The position numbers and the translations under genes were made by a program. Under the pieces are notes generated by a model, which searched no databases, was not told the origin of the DNA, and saw only the letters and a program-made list of their open reading frames with translations. Of a DNA stretch of 64,000 nucleotides, positions 43,461 to 52,312 are shown piece after piece (within the stretch, counting starts at the first letter, position 1; the number at the start of each line of letters is the position of its first letter). The DNA is from Novosphingobium sp. Gsoil 351 (GTDB lineage: Bacteria; Pseudomonadota; Alphaproteobacteria; Sphingomonadales; Sphingomonadaceae), in the NCBI RefSeq assembly GCF_009707465.1, contig NZ_CP046120.1:3253501-3317500 (forward strand), given 5' to 3'.

Positions 43461-44002
43461 GAATCGGTGTTGGGATGGCGTGCGCCTTCTTGCTGGCGCT
43501 TCCGGCTGCGGCCTTCGCGGGTCCACACCAGGAACTCGGAAAGGCCGAGGGGCGCTGTCGCACGAGCGAGACGGGTCCCGCGCTGATGGTGTCCGTGCTC
43601 GGGCTCAAGGATCGTACTGGAAACCTCAAGCTCGAGGTCTATCCGGCCAACGACAACGATTTTCTTCAGGATGACCGCATCCTCGTCGCGCAAGGCAAGA
43701 CCTTTCGTCGCGTCGAATTGCCCGTGGCTTCAGCGGGAACGCCCGTCCTGTGCGTGCGCCTTCCCGCACCGGGACGCTACGCGGTTAGTCTGCTCCATGA
43801 CCGTGACGCCAACCACAAGTTCAACCTGTCGGGCGACGGGATCGGTTTCGCCGGCAATCCGAGGCTGGCTTGGTCCAAACCCAAGGCGGCAGCTAGTTCG
43901 GTCGTAGCAGGGACCGGGCTTACCCAAGTCCCGATCGTCATCAACTATCGCCGGGGACTGTTGTCCTTTGCCCCGCTGGAGCGCCGCAATGCACGTCGTT
44001 GA
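43457..44002 (+). CDS. DUF2141 exported protein
   Basis: The protein has 181 residues with a signal peptide (GVGMACAFLLALPAAAFAG). The mature domain follows the DUF2141 pattern: VSVLGLKDRTGNLKLEVYPAND, then LCVRLPAPGRYAVSLLHDRDANHKFN and GDGIGFAGNPRL. These beta-sandwich proteins are periplasmic or outer-membrane associated and have no known biochemical role. They are often found next to glycosyltransferases in sphingomonads, in my recollection. The start overlaps the previous stop, and the next gene starts 14 bp before this one ends. Confidence 0.88.
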   Translation: MRIGVGMACAFLLALPAAAFAGPHQELGKAEGRCRTSETGPALMVSVLGLKDRTGNLKLEVYPANDNDFLQDDRILVAQGKTFRRVELPVASAGTPVLCVRLPAPGRYAVSLLHDRDANHKFNLSGDGIGFAGNPRLAWSKPKAAASSVVAGTGLTQVPIVINYRRGLLSFAPLERRNARR

Positions 44003-45179
44003 TGTCTGCGCGTTCTACACGCCGCACGGCGGTGGGGTTAAGACCTACGTCGATCGCAAGGTCAAGGCGGCCGCGCGGCATGGGGTAAAGGTCACCGTGC
44101 TTGCGCCAGGCAAGCCAGGGCACGACGAGGCGTTCGGTTTGGCGGGTATCCGCTCTGTGCCCGGCCGCCGCTTTCCGCTGGACGGGCGCTATTGCTATTT
44201 CCATGACGAGAAAGCGCTGCACGCCGCACTCGACGATCTGTCGCCCGACTTCGTTGAAGCCTCCTCGCCGTGGTCGAGCGCGGCAATGGTCGCGCGCTGG
44301 CCGGGCGCGGCACCACGCGCGCTGGTGATGCACGCCGATCCGCTTTCCACATATGCGTATCGCTGGTTCGATGGGGTGTTCAGGCGCGAAACGATCGACC
44401 GCCGCCTGTCGCGCTTCTGGGGCCATCTGCGGTGTCTTGATGATTCGTTCGACCTTGTGGTCTGCGCTGGGCGGGAACTAACCCGGCGGTTGCAGCTCGG
44501 CGGGCTGCGCCAGGCACGGACGATCCCAATGGGAGTCGAACCGGGCGTATTCTCGCCCGATCTGCGTGACGAGGATTTGCGGCAAGACTTGTTGCGCCAG
44601 TGCAGTCTGCCGCCGTCGGCCACGCTGTTGCTCGGGGTCGGTCGCCTCGCCGCCGAGAAGCGTTGGCCGATGGTGGTGGATGCGGTGATGGCGGCCGGAA
44701 TCGACCATCCGCTCGGATTGGTGTTGATCGGAGACGGGCGCGACCGCGCCGCGGTGCTCGCGCGGATCGGCAACAATCCGCATGTCCGCCTGCTCGGCCC
44801 TGTCGTCGACCGTGTGGCGCTGGCTCGGATCATGGCCAGCAGCGATGCGCTGGTCCACGGCTGCGAATCCGAGACCTTCTGTATGGTTGCCAGCGAAGCA
44901 CGGGCGAGCGGGCTGCCACTGATCGTTCCCGACCGTGGCGGTGGTGCGGAACAGGCGGAAGGCGGCGCCGGTTTCATTTACGCCTCGGGCCGTCCCGACA
45001 GCCTTGCCCAAACCATCCGCGCCTGCATGGCCAACGATGCCGGAACACTACGTTTGAAGACGACGACGCTGGCTCCCTCGGTCCGTTCGATGGACGATCA
45101 TTTCGCGGAACTCTTTCGAACCTACAGCGGGCTTATTGCGCGCAACGCCGGACCTCGCATCGTTCGGCGAAAGGCGTAG
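43989..45179 (+). CDS. GT4-family glycosyltransferase
   Basis: The protein has 396 residues. The N-terminal domain has YTPHGGGVKTYVDRKVKAA, the acceptor-site loop of GT-B enzymes. The C-terminal domain has LLGVGRLAAEKRWPMVVDAV, VLIGDGRDRA, VRLLGPVVDRVALARIMASSD, and the nucleotide-sugar motif HGCESETFCMVASEARASGLPLIVPDRGG with the EX7E-type glutamates. It transfers a sugar in the cytoplasm to an unknown acceptor, perhaps the lipid handled by the two membrane paralogues. ATG 43989 has GGAG seven bases upstream and overlaps the DUF2141 gene by 14 bp. Confidence 0.9.
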   Translation: MHVVDVCAFYTPHGGGVKTYVDRKVKAAARHGVKVTVLAPGKPGHDEAFGLAGIRSVPGRRFPLDGRYCYFHDEKALHAALDDLSPDFVEASSPWSSAAMVARWPGAAPRALVMHADPLSTYAYRWFDGVFRRETIDRRLSRFWGHLRCLDDSFDLVVCAGRELTRRLQLGGLRQARTIPMGVEPGVFSPDLRDEDLRQDLLRQCSLPPSATLLLGVGRLAAEKRWPMVVDAVMAAGIDHPLGLVLIGDGRDRAAVLARIGNNPHVRLLGPVVDRVALARIMASSDALVHGCESETFCMVASEARASGLPLIVPDRGGGAEQAEGGAGFIYASGRPDSLAQTIRACMANDAGTLRLKTTTLAPSVRSMDDHFAELFRTYSGLIARNAGPRIVRRKA

Positions 45180-45240
45180 CAGTGGACCTGCGGATCGGGA
45201 GCCGCGGCGGCGTCTGACGACGACAGATAGAGGGTCGTCG

Positions 45241-46254
45241 ATGGCGCGTCTGAGCAACGGTTTGGTTTGGGCGTTTGCGCTCGGCGTGGCGCTGATCGCG
45301 GGCGGAGCCATGCCTGCTACGCCGATTGTCGGATCGCTCCCCGCCTTGCCGTCGGCCTCGGGCGACCTCAGTGTCCTGACTTACAATGTCCACGGGCTTC
45401 CCTGGTTCGTGGCCGGCGACCGCTCGGCGGCACTGGCGGCGATCGGCAAACGGCTGCGCGATCTCCACGAAGTCGGTACGGCGCCGCGGGTCGCGGTCGT
45501 CCAGGAGGCTTTCACTCCAGATGCCAAGGCCATCGCCGCGACATCGGGCTATCGTTACGCGGCATTCGGGTCCGGCGAGCATGAACGGGAGGCGGCGGCA
45601 CTTCCCCGCGGCACCGCGGCGCGGTCTCTCGAGGCGGGCGAATCTTGGATGAAAGGCGAAGGTGTCGGGAAATGGGAGGACAGCGGACTGATGATCCTGT
45701 CCGACTACCCGATCGTCCGGGTTCGCCGCATGGCTTACTCCGCCGACGCCTGTGCCGGCTTCGATTGCCTGGCGGCCAAGGGCGCGATGATCGCCGAATT
45801 GGAAATACCCGGAGGCAACGTCGAGGTGGCAACCACCCACATGAACAGTCGCCACGCTTCTGGGGTGTCCGACGACCGAGCAAATCGCGCTTGGCTCGTT
45901 CAGGCCGACGAGCTGCGCGACTTCATCGCGACGCGGCGTAATTCTGCGCTGCCGCTGGTGCTGAGTGGCGATCTGAACGTCGGTCGCGACATTGTTCGTC
46001 AGCTTGGCTTGGCTGACCTGGCTGCGGCGCTGGATGGCCACGCCAGTGACGGCCTGCGCGCGCTGCGCGCGGACGGGGCCGTGCTCGATCACGACGCGAC
46101 TCGCGCGCTCGATCACGCCAAGGATTGGGAGTTGGCCATCGGCGGCAACGGCACGCGACTCGCTCCCAGCGGTGCGTGGGTCCCGTTCGGCTCGGACGGG
46201 GGCACGCCTCTATCGGACCATTTCGGCTACGCAATCAGGTATCGGCATGGCTGA
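45241..46254 (+). CDS. Endonuclease/exonuclease/phosphatase (EEP) family protein, exported
   Basis: The protein has 337 residues. An N-terminal hydrophobic segment (GLVWAFALGVALIAGGAM) is a signal or anchor. EEP catalytic landmarks are LTYNVHGLPW (Asn), VAVVQEAF (Glu), VLSGDLNVG (Asp/Asn) and the C-terminal LSDHFGY (Asp-His). Exported members often act as sphingomyelinase-like phosphodiesterases on lipid headgroups, which fits sphingolipid-containing sphingomonads. That substrate is a guess; deoxyribonuclease activity is equally open. It follows the glycosyltransferase by about 60 bp and may share its message. Confidence 0.83.
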   Translation: MARLSNGLVWAFALGVALIAGGAMPATPIVGSLPALPSASGDLSVLTYNVHGLPWFVAGDRSAALAAIGKRLRDLHEVGTAPRVAVVQEAFTPDAKAIAATSGYRYAAFGSGEHEREAAALPRGTAARSLEAGESWMKGEGVGKWEDSGLMILSDYPIVRVRRMAYSADACAGFDCLAAKGAMIAELEIPGGNVEVATTHMNSRHASGVSDDRANRAWLVQADELRDFIATRRNSALPLVLSGDLNVGRDIVRQLGLADLAAALDGHASDGLRALRADGAVLDHDATRALDHAKDWELAIGGNGTRLAPSGAWVPFGSDGGTPLSDHFGYAIRYRHG

Positions 46255-46369
46255 GCCGATGCGAAGCGGTTTACAGCCGCAGCCATGCCGGTCCATGCCG
46301 CAACGGTGGCCGCTGCCGTGCTCGATCGAGCGCCGCCGCCACACGACGGAGGCGTGGGCGAAACGGGCA

Positions 46370-46954
46370 ATGCGGCTGGCGGAGGGAGATCGGGCTGCGG
46401 CAGGCGGACTGGCGGCGGTTTATGCCGCGAGCCGGGCCGAGCTGCTGCGCTTCCTCGCCGCGCGGTGCGGCGACGCGACTGAAGCCGAAGACGTGCTCCA
46501 AGAATTGTGGCTCAAGCTCGAGGTTGGCGCACCCGGCCCGGTCGCCAACGCCCGCGCCTATCTGTTTCGCATGGCGAACAACCTCGTGCTCGACCGCCGC
46601 CGCAGCCAGCACCGCGCGATGGCGCGCGACCGCGCCTGGGCCGGCGAGGGTGCGGCGATCGACGAGCGGCCCGACCCGGCCCCGCTTGCCGACGAAACGC
46701 TCGTTAAGCGCGAAGAGGCCGAAGTGCTGGCCCGGGCCATCGCCGCGCTCCCGCCAGGCGCCCAGCGTGCCTTGCGGCTCTATCGGTTCGACGGCCTGGA
46801 TCAGGGCGAAGTCGCGCGCACGATGGGGATCAGCCGCAGCGGGGTTGAAAAGCACCTCGCGCTTGCCATGCGGCAGTTGCGCGCCGCGCTTGCTGACTGC
46901 GGATTGTTCGGCACGCAGGCGTCTGATGAGGGAGGAGGGCCCGATGGCCCATGA
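46370..46954 (+). CDS. FecI-type ECF RNA polymerase sigma factor
   Basis: The protein has about 194 residues. Region 2 is visible as LRFLAARCGDATEAEDVLQELWLKL with ARAYLFRMANNLVLDRRRSQ. Region 4 is ALPPGAQRALRLYRFDGLDQGEVARTMGISRSGVEKHLALAMRQLR, the typical FecI subgroup HTH. The start is uncertain: ATG 46370 gives the usual length, while ATG 46247, overlapping the EEP stop, would add 41 arginine- and proline-rich residues. The FecR gene overlaps its end by 11 bp. The set sigma/anti-sigma/STN-receptor implies cell-surface signalling triggered by ligand binding at the TBDR. Confidence 0.88.
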   Translation: MRLAEGDRAAAGGLAAVYAASRAELLRFLAARCGDATEAEDVLQELWLKLEVGAPGPVANARAYLFRMANNLVLDRRRSQHRAMARDRAWAGEGAAIDERPDPAPLADETLVKREEAEVLARAIAALPPGAQRALRLYRFDGLDQGEVARTMGISRSGVEKHLALAMRQLRAALADCGLFGTQASDEGGGPDGP

Positions 46955-47903
46955 CGCGATGATCCCCGCCGACGACGCGATCCACTTGGTGGCCGCCGAC
47001 TGGCACGCCGCAAGCGAAGGCGATGCCTTCGACTGGGACGCCTTCACCAGCTGGCTGGAGGCGGATCCGCGACATGCCAGTGCTTACAATGAAATCGCGT
47101 TGACCGACGCGCTGTTGCGGGATCACGCCCCTGACCTTGCCGCTCGGTTGGGGCCCGAGGCCCCCGATACCGTGGTTGCGTTCGCGCCGCGCCGTCGCTG
47201 GCCGCTGTGGGCGGGTGCGGCAGTTGCTGCTGCGACGGTGGCGATAGTGGCTGTCCCGCGCTTTGCTCAGCCTGAGGCCCAAATCTATACGACCGAGGCG
47301 GGCGCGCGCACGCTTGCACTGAACGACGGCTCGACCATCGTCCTGGCACCTAGGAGCCGGTTGGAGATCGCTGGGCGAACCCAGGCGGACATGAAGCTCT
47401 CCGGAGGCGCGTGGTTCGACATCCGCCACGATCCCGCACGCAATCTGGCGATTGTGGTCGGCGACGAGACAATTCGCGACATCGGCACTGCATTCGACGT
47501 GCGGAACACGGCCGATGGTTTGCGCGTAGCGGTGACCGAGGGCGCGCTGAGCGTCGCTTCCGAAACGCTCGACAAGCCGATCCGGCTCCGTGCCGGACGC
47601 GCGCTGGCGCTCGATCGCCGGACACACACCGCGCAAGTCAGTGCGCTCGCGCCAGGCTCGGCGGGCGATTGGCGCAAGGGCCGACTGACTTACGAACAGG
47701 CCCCCCTGCGGCTGGTTGTGGACGATCTGGCGCGCTATGCCGGGATCACGATAGGGATCGACAAGGCAGTCGCCGACAGGCGCTTTTCAGGGACGTTGAT
47801 GATCGGCGATGGCAAGCAGGCAGCGCGCGATCTTTCCCAACTCATGGGCCTTGCGCTCGTCGCTCGCCCTGACGGCTATCGTCTGCGCCAGCCCGAACGT
47901 TGA
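46944..47903 (+). CDS. FecR-type transmembrane anti-sigma regulator
   Basis: The protein has 319 residues. A DUF4880-like cytosolic N-terminus (AADWHAASEGDAFDWDAFTSWLEADPRHASAYNEI) binds the sigma factor. A membrane span lies at about 86-105, and the periplasmic FecR domain follows (YTTEAGARTLALNDGSTIVLAPRSRLEI, then GTAFDVRNTADGLRVAVTEGALSV). The C-terminal secretin/STN-like part (LTYEQAPLRLVVDDLARYAGITIGID) contacts the receptor signalling domain. ATG 46944 has GGGAGGAGGG upstream. The TBDR start lies inside this gene, 95 bp before its stop. Confidence 0.9.
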   Translation: MAHDAMIPADDAIHLVAADWHAASEGDAFDWDAFTSWLEADPRHASAYNEIALTDALLRDHAPDLAARLGPEAPDTVVAFAPRRRWPLWAGAAVAAATVAIVAVPRFAQPEAQIYTTEAGARTLALNDGSTIVLAPRSRLEIAGRTQADMKLSGGAWFDIRHDPARNLAIVVGDETIRDIGTAFDVRNTADGLRVAVTEGALSVASETLDKPIRLRAGRALALDRRTHTAQVSALAPGSAGDWRKGRLTYEQAPLRLVVDDLARYAGITIGIDKAVADRRFSGTLMIGDGKQAARDLSQLMGLALVARPDGYRLRQPER

Positions 47904-50184
47904 GGCCAGGGAGGCCGCAAGGCTCGACATTGCCGCAAGCGATCTGCCGCAGGCCATCGCTGAACTGGCGAGACAGGCGGGCGTCTCGATCGGATCGAAT
48001 ACCTCGCTTCCGGCAATTCGCACCCAGCGAATTCGCGGGACGATCGGCGTAGCCGAAGCGCTGCGTCGCCTGCTCGGCCCCGCGGGCCTAGTCGCTCGCC
48101 AGGTCGGGTCGACCGCTTGGCGGATCGAACGAAGCGCGCAAGCCGTCCGACCCAGCCCGACGCCCCCTCCGACGCCAAGCGCGCTTGCGCCCGAAGTGCA
48201 GGCGCCGCCGATCGTGGTGACCGCGGCAAAACAGGAACAGTCGCTCGCGAGCGCGCCGTTCGCGGTGGCGGTCGTTGTCCCAGACGAACGATCCGGAGGC
48301 CTGGCGCAGGCGGTGCTGGGCAGCACATGGCTTGCCTCGAACGTCGAGGGTTTGGCGCTGACCGGGTTGGGTCCTGGGCGAAACCGCATGTTCGTTCGGG
48401 GGGTGGCGGACAGTCCGTTCAATGGGGCCAGCCAATCGACAGTTGCGATCCTGCTCGACGAGGCGCGGTTGACTTACGCTGCGCCCGATCCCGACGTGCG
48501 GCTGGTTGATGTCGAGCGGGTCGAATTGCTCAAAGGCCCGCAGGGATCGCTTTATGGCACCGGAGCGCTCGGCGGGATCTACCAGATCCGCACCCGTCGT
48601 CCCGACCTCGATTCGGCTTCCTTTGCCGCCGAGACCGGTGCCGAGAACGTCTGGCACGGCGGGCTGGGCGGCTCCGCGAGCGCGGTCGTCAACCTTCCCC
48701 TGCGCCGCGACAGGATGGCGCTCCGGGTATTGGGCTACGGAGCGGTCGAGCCTGGCTGGATCGACACCGGCGACCGCCGCGACGCCAACGAGACGCGTTT
48801 GTGGGGCGCACGAGCGACGCTGCGCACCGCGCTGGGCGATGCCTGGCTGGCCGACGCGACGGGCTTCGTCCAATTCCTCAATTCGCGCGATACCCAGTAT
48901 GTCTACGCGCCGACCGAGCGGGCGCGCCCGGCGCAACTGCCCGAACCCCACGATAACGACCTGCGCCATGCCGCGCTCCGCGTTGAACGCCGCGGTGGCC
49001 AGATCGGCATCCATCTGACCAGCGCGATGACCTGGCATGACGTAGCCGACAAGCTCGACGCAACCGTCGGCGCGCAAGGCTTCGGACTGCCCGACCCGGG
49101 AAGGTTGAACGATGCTCGGTCGTACCGCGTGTGGGACAACGAAGCGCGGCTTGACGGCCAATGGGGAGGCATGCGTTGGCTTGCGGGGGCCGCCTATCTC
49201 GATGCGACCCAAAGCCGCGATCTGCTGCTGAACGCGCGCGCAAGCACGGCGACGATTTCGCTTGGCACCGAGAAGCGCAATTCGTCAGACGCGGCGCTGT
49301 TCGGACAAATGTCGATGCCCTTGGGGCAGGGTCTCGAAGCAACCGTGGGCGGGCGCCTGTTTCGCAGCAGCACTGAACTCACGCGGGCCGGGCGGGCAAG
49401 CGCGGGACTAGACGATCGCCGCCGGACGAACGTAACTCCTAGCGCATCGCTGTCATGGCAACCGCGCGATGGACGCCTCTTCTTCGTGCGCTACGGTTCG
49501 GCGTTCCGGCAAGGCGGGCTGGGTGCGGGCAGCGCCCAGCCCATGGTGCTCGAAGGCGACGAACTGCGCACGATCGAGGCCGGCTGGCGCGAGATGTTGG
49601 GATCGCGCGGACAATTCGATCTTGGTGGGTATTTTTCCGACTGGGATCACCTGCAATCCGATGCTCTCGGCACGGATGGCCTGGTCGGAACGGTCGACGC
49701 GGGGCGCGCGCGCATCGTCGGCGCCGAGGCGTCGGTGGATTTTCGCCCGGTCGTTGGCTGGCGACTTCAAGCCGGAGCGATCTTCCAGAGCGCGCTGCTG
49801 ATCCGCAACGATCTCGGGATCGAACTCGATGACCGCCGCCTGCCGGTCGTCCCGCGCTATACCGTGCGTGGTTCGCTGAGCCACGATTGGATGCTTGGCC
49901 CTATCCCTTTCAGCGCGCAGGCGGACGCGCGCTACCTCGGACCAGCCCGACTGAGCTTCGATCCCGTTCTCGATCGTCGCGCTGGCAACTTGCTGGAAAC
50001 ACGGTTATTCCTCGGTGCACGGCTTGGCCGCTTGGCGTTGGGCGTCGTCACATCCAATCCGCTCGGACTCGAGGCGAATACGTTCGCGTTGGGCAATCCA
50101 TTGAGAGTGATTGCCTCTCGCCAATACATTCCGCAGAAACCTCGCTCGATTGCGCTTAGCGTGAGGCTGCTGGAGTTTCCCTGA
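47809..50184 (+). CDS. TonB-dependent receptor with N-terminal signalling (STN) domain
   Basis: The protein has 791 residues. A signal peptide (about 1-33) is followed by an STN domain (LDIAASDLPQAIAELARQAG to RRLLGPAGLVARQV), a proline-rich linker, the TonB box (PIVVTAAKQEQ), a plug with VERVELLKGPQGSLYGTGALGGI, and a barrel that lacks a C-terminal Phe in the strict last place (ends LLEFP). The STN domain places it in the transducer class that signals through FecR and FecI. Its coding start overlaps fecR by 95 bp in another frame. The ligand is unknown; no siderophore genes are near. Confidence 0.92.
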   Translation: MASRQRAIFPNSWALRSSLALTAIVCASPNVEAREAARLDIAASDLPQAIAELARQAGVSIGSNTSLPAIRTQRIRGTIGVAEALRRLLGPAGLVARQVGSTAWRIERSAQAVRPSPTPPPTPSALAPEVQAPPIVVTAAKQEQSLASAPFAVAVVVPDERSGGLAQAVLGSTWLASNVEGLALTGLGPGRNRMFVRGVADSPFNGASQSTVAILLDEARLTYAAPDPDVRLVDVERVELLKGPQGSLYGTGALGGIYQIRTRRPDLDSASFAAETGAENVWHGGLGGSASAVVNLPLRRDRMALRVLGYGAVEPGWIDTGDRRDANETRLWGARATLRTALGDAWLADATGFVQFLNSRDTQYVYAPTERARPAQLPEPHDNDLRHAALRVERRGGQIGIHLTSAMTWHDVADKLDATVGAQGFGLPDPGRLNDARSYRVWDNEARLDGQWGGMRWLAGAAYLDATQSRDLLLNARASTATISLGTEKRNSSDAALFGQMSMPLGQGLEATVGGRLFRSSTELTRAGRASAGLDDRRRTNVTPSASLSWQPRDGRLFFVRYGSAFRQGGLGAGSAQPMVLEGDELRTIEAGWREMLGSRGQFDLGGYFSDWDHLQSDALGTDGLVGTVDAGRARIVGAEASVDFRPVVGWRLQAGAIFQSALLIRNDLGIELDDRRLPVVPRYTVRGSLSHDWMLGPIPFSAQADARYLGPARLSFDPVLDRRAGNLLETRLFLGARLGRLALGVVTSNPLGLEANTFALGNPLRVIASRQYIPQKPRSIALSVRLLEFP

Positions 50185-50398
50185 CAATCGAGGAAACTCG
50201 CAACCCTGGTCACGGTGGCCGGCTTGGACCCTCATCTCGTGCGCTTGGCCAGGGTTTCGACGATCCAGCTAGCTGGCTGTCAAAGGACAAGGAGCGCCGT
50301 TCTCAACGGACAGGTCTTGGGGACACCGTAACATTGCGGATGCAGCGCCGGTTCGGCGCCGTTCAAGCTCCCGCACACATGCTCACGGGAGACGAACG

Positions 50399-51190
50399 AT
50401 GAAGAACATCATGGTGCTCATGCATTCGGATGACGGGCAGGAATCTAGGCTGCAATGCGCGTTGGACGTCGCGCGGGCGGTCGAGGGTCATCTCAACTGC
50501 CTCGATGTGGCTGCAACCCCGATCGTCTACGACGACTACGTGACGAACTACACCCAGGCGATCCTGCTGGAGGATGCCGTGGCCGCCGAGCGGGAAAACC
50601 GCCTCAAGCTTGAGCCGCGACTCAAGGTCGAGGGCGTTCCCTACACGTGGCTCGAAACGTCGGGTCCGATCGCCGATTGCATCGTCGATCGCGCCGGACT
50701 CAACGACCTTGTGGTTGTCGGTACGCACGCGCCAAAGGGCGAACCCAAGTATGGCGATGTGGCGGCGAATATCGTCCGCAGAGTGCGTCGCCCGATCCTG
50801 GCAGTGCCCCGGACAGCGGAACGCATCGACCTGTTTGGCACCGCACTGATTGCCTGGGACGGGTCGAATGCTGCCGACGCCGCGCTGCGAGCAGCGATGC
50901 CTTTGTTGCGGCTTGCGGGTAAAGCGGTGATCGTAACCGTCGGCCAGGTCGAGCGAGATCCCGCGGATGCGGCGAGCTATTGCTCTCGCCACGGGGTTCG
51001 CGCCGAGGTTCGCTCCGCACCCGGCGGAGAGCCGGTGAGCGATGTCCTGCTCGACCAGGCGAGGAAATTCGGCGCGGGCTTGATCGTCATGGGGGCGTTC
51101 GGCCACTCGCCGCTGCGCGAAGCGATCTTCGGCGGCGTCACGCGACGGATGCTGGAACGCTCGGGCGTGCCCTTGCTGATAGCGTCCTAA
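50399..51190 (+). CDS. Universal stress protein (UspA family, tandem type)
   Basis: The protein has 263 residues. The first half begins MKNIMVLMHSDDG and ends RRPILAVP. The second half has ALIAWDGSNAADAALRAAMPLL and the ATP-site pattern MGAFGHSPLREAIFGGVTRRML, ending VPLLIAS. The first half keeps VVVGTHAPKGEPKYGDVAANIVRR, a degenerate form of the nucleotide loop. Tandem Usp proteins act in stress survival as ATP-binding modulators. A GGGAGA ribosome-binding site is upstream. It stands alone, followed by the MgtC remnant 54 bp later. Confidence 0.92.
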   Translation: MKNIMVLMHSDDGQESRLQCALDVARAVEGHLNCLDVAATPIVYDDYVTNYTQAILLEDAVAAERENRLKLEPRLKVEGVPYTWLETSGPIADCIVDRAGLNDLVVVGTHAPKGEPKYGDVAANIVRRVRRPILAVPRTAERIDLFGTALIAWDGSNAADAALRAAMPLLRLAGKAVIVTVGQVERDPADAASYCSRHGVRAEVRSAPGGEPVSDVLLDQARKFGAGLIVMGAFGHSPLREAIFGGVTRRMLERSGVPLLIAS

Positions 51191-51244
51191 TCCTTCAAAC
51201 CCCAGCGCGACCGTGTCGAACCGGCGCGGCGAGGCCCCGGCTCG

Positions 51245-51643
51245 ATGACCCTTGACCAACTCCTCGGGCTGGCGCTGGCGCTCGCCATCGGCCTGCTCGT
51301 CGGCGCTGAGCGAGGCTGGCAGTCGCGCGACGAGGAACCCGGCGGCCGCGTGGCCGGTATCCGCACCCTTTCGCTCCTTGGCCTGCTCGGCGGGCTGAGC
51401 GGCCTCCAGTTCGACCGGGCAGGGTACGCGCTGTTCGTGTTGCTCGCCAGCGGGGCGCTGCTCGCCCTCCTGCTCGGCTATCGGGCGGACATGCGTCGCG
51501 ACGACAACGTCAGCGCAACCTCGCGTGGCGACGCCGCGCTGGAACGCGTCGACAAGGCCGTTCGCGGAATTCTCACCGGCCATCCACCCGGTACGCCAAA
51601 GATCGATGCCGCGTGGGACACCTTACCTCACCCAGCTGGTTAG
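51245..51643 (+). pseudogene. Truncated MgtC/DUF4010-type membrane protein with foreign tail
   Basis: Residues 1-92 match the N-terminus of MgtC/SapB-DUF4010 proteins: LALALAIGLLVGAERGWQSRDEEPGGRVAGIRTLSLLGLLGG with three hydrophobic spans, then the conserved NVSATS. The family continues for about 300 more residues, but here the frame changes character after NVSATS into an unrelated hydrophilic tail ending PHPAG. Other frames do not restore MgtC sequence, so this is a recombination or deletion junction near 51525, not a simple indel. A stable product is possible but would lack most of the domain. Confidence 0.65.
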
Positions 51644-51682
51644 CTCGGCGCCTCAAACGCTTTATTGCCAAGGTAAACTGCC

Positions 51683-52108
51683 ATGATGAAGTTCGTTCCG
51701 GGACCAGACAACGCCATCGCGGTATCGCTGAGCGGGACTGTTACGGGCGATGATCTGAGCCAGATAATGGACCGGCTCGAACTCGCGCTAAACATCTTCA
51801 ACACTGTCGACGTCTTCATCGAAACGCACGAAATCAAAGGTCTGGAGGTGTCTGCGTTGGCAGCCTACGCGGCAAGGGCGCTCCCGCTCTTTGGCGCTCT
51901 CCGCGCGTTCGACCGAGTTGCCGTGGTTGCCGACCAGGCGTGGATCAGGCTGGCCACGCGACTGGAAAGCGCGATCCTACCCCTCATCAGCTACAGGATC
52001 TTCAAGCCTGAGCATCGCGCCGAAGCGATGGCATGGGCATTCCACCGCGATGAAACGTCCGCTCGCGATGCGCAGCAGGCAGTCGGCGAAATCGACCGCG
52101 CGGCCTAG
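51683..52108 (+). CDS. SpoIIAA-like (STAS-fold) protein
   Basis: The protein has 141 residues. The pattern AIAVSLSGTVTGDDLSQIMDRLELAL, then VDVFIETHEIKGLEVSALAAYAARALPLF, then RVAVVADQAWIR and the YRIFKPEHRAEAMAWAF end is the SpoIIAA-like family (PF11964 type). This single-domain fold is related to STAS and SEC14 and may bind a lipid or nucleotide. No phosphorylatable STAS serine is obvious. It follows the MgtC remnant by 39 bp. Function is unknown. Confidence 0.82.
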   Translation: MMKFVPGPDNAIAVSLSGTVTGDDLSQIMDRLELALNIFNTVDVFIETHEIKGLEVSALAAYAARALPLFGALRAFDRVAVVADQAWIRLATRLESAILPLISYRIFKPEHRAEAMAWAFHRDETSARDAQQAVGEIDRAA

Positions 52109-52312
52109 CGCCCGGACCTGACAAGGCGAGAAGGTCTGTTTGCAGAACGGCGAGCTTAGGTGCGGCGACGGATGTTGCCCTTCCGCTTTGCCTTCTGGTC
52201 CGGTCCCCTGAGACCCTAATCCGCGTCGGGCGCATTTTTCACAACGTGCTGCCGCGATCGTCGTCGATGGTTGGCATAGCGAGTCCGCCCGTTCTCGGGC
52301 TAAGCCTGGGCT

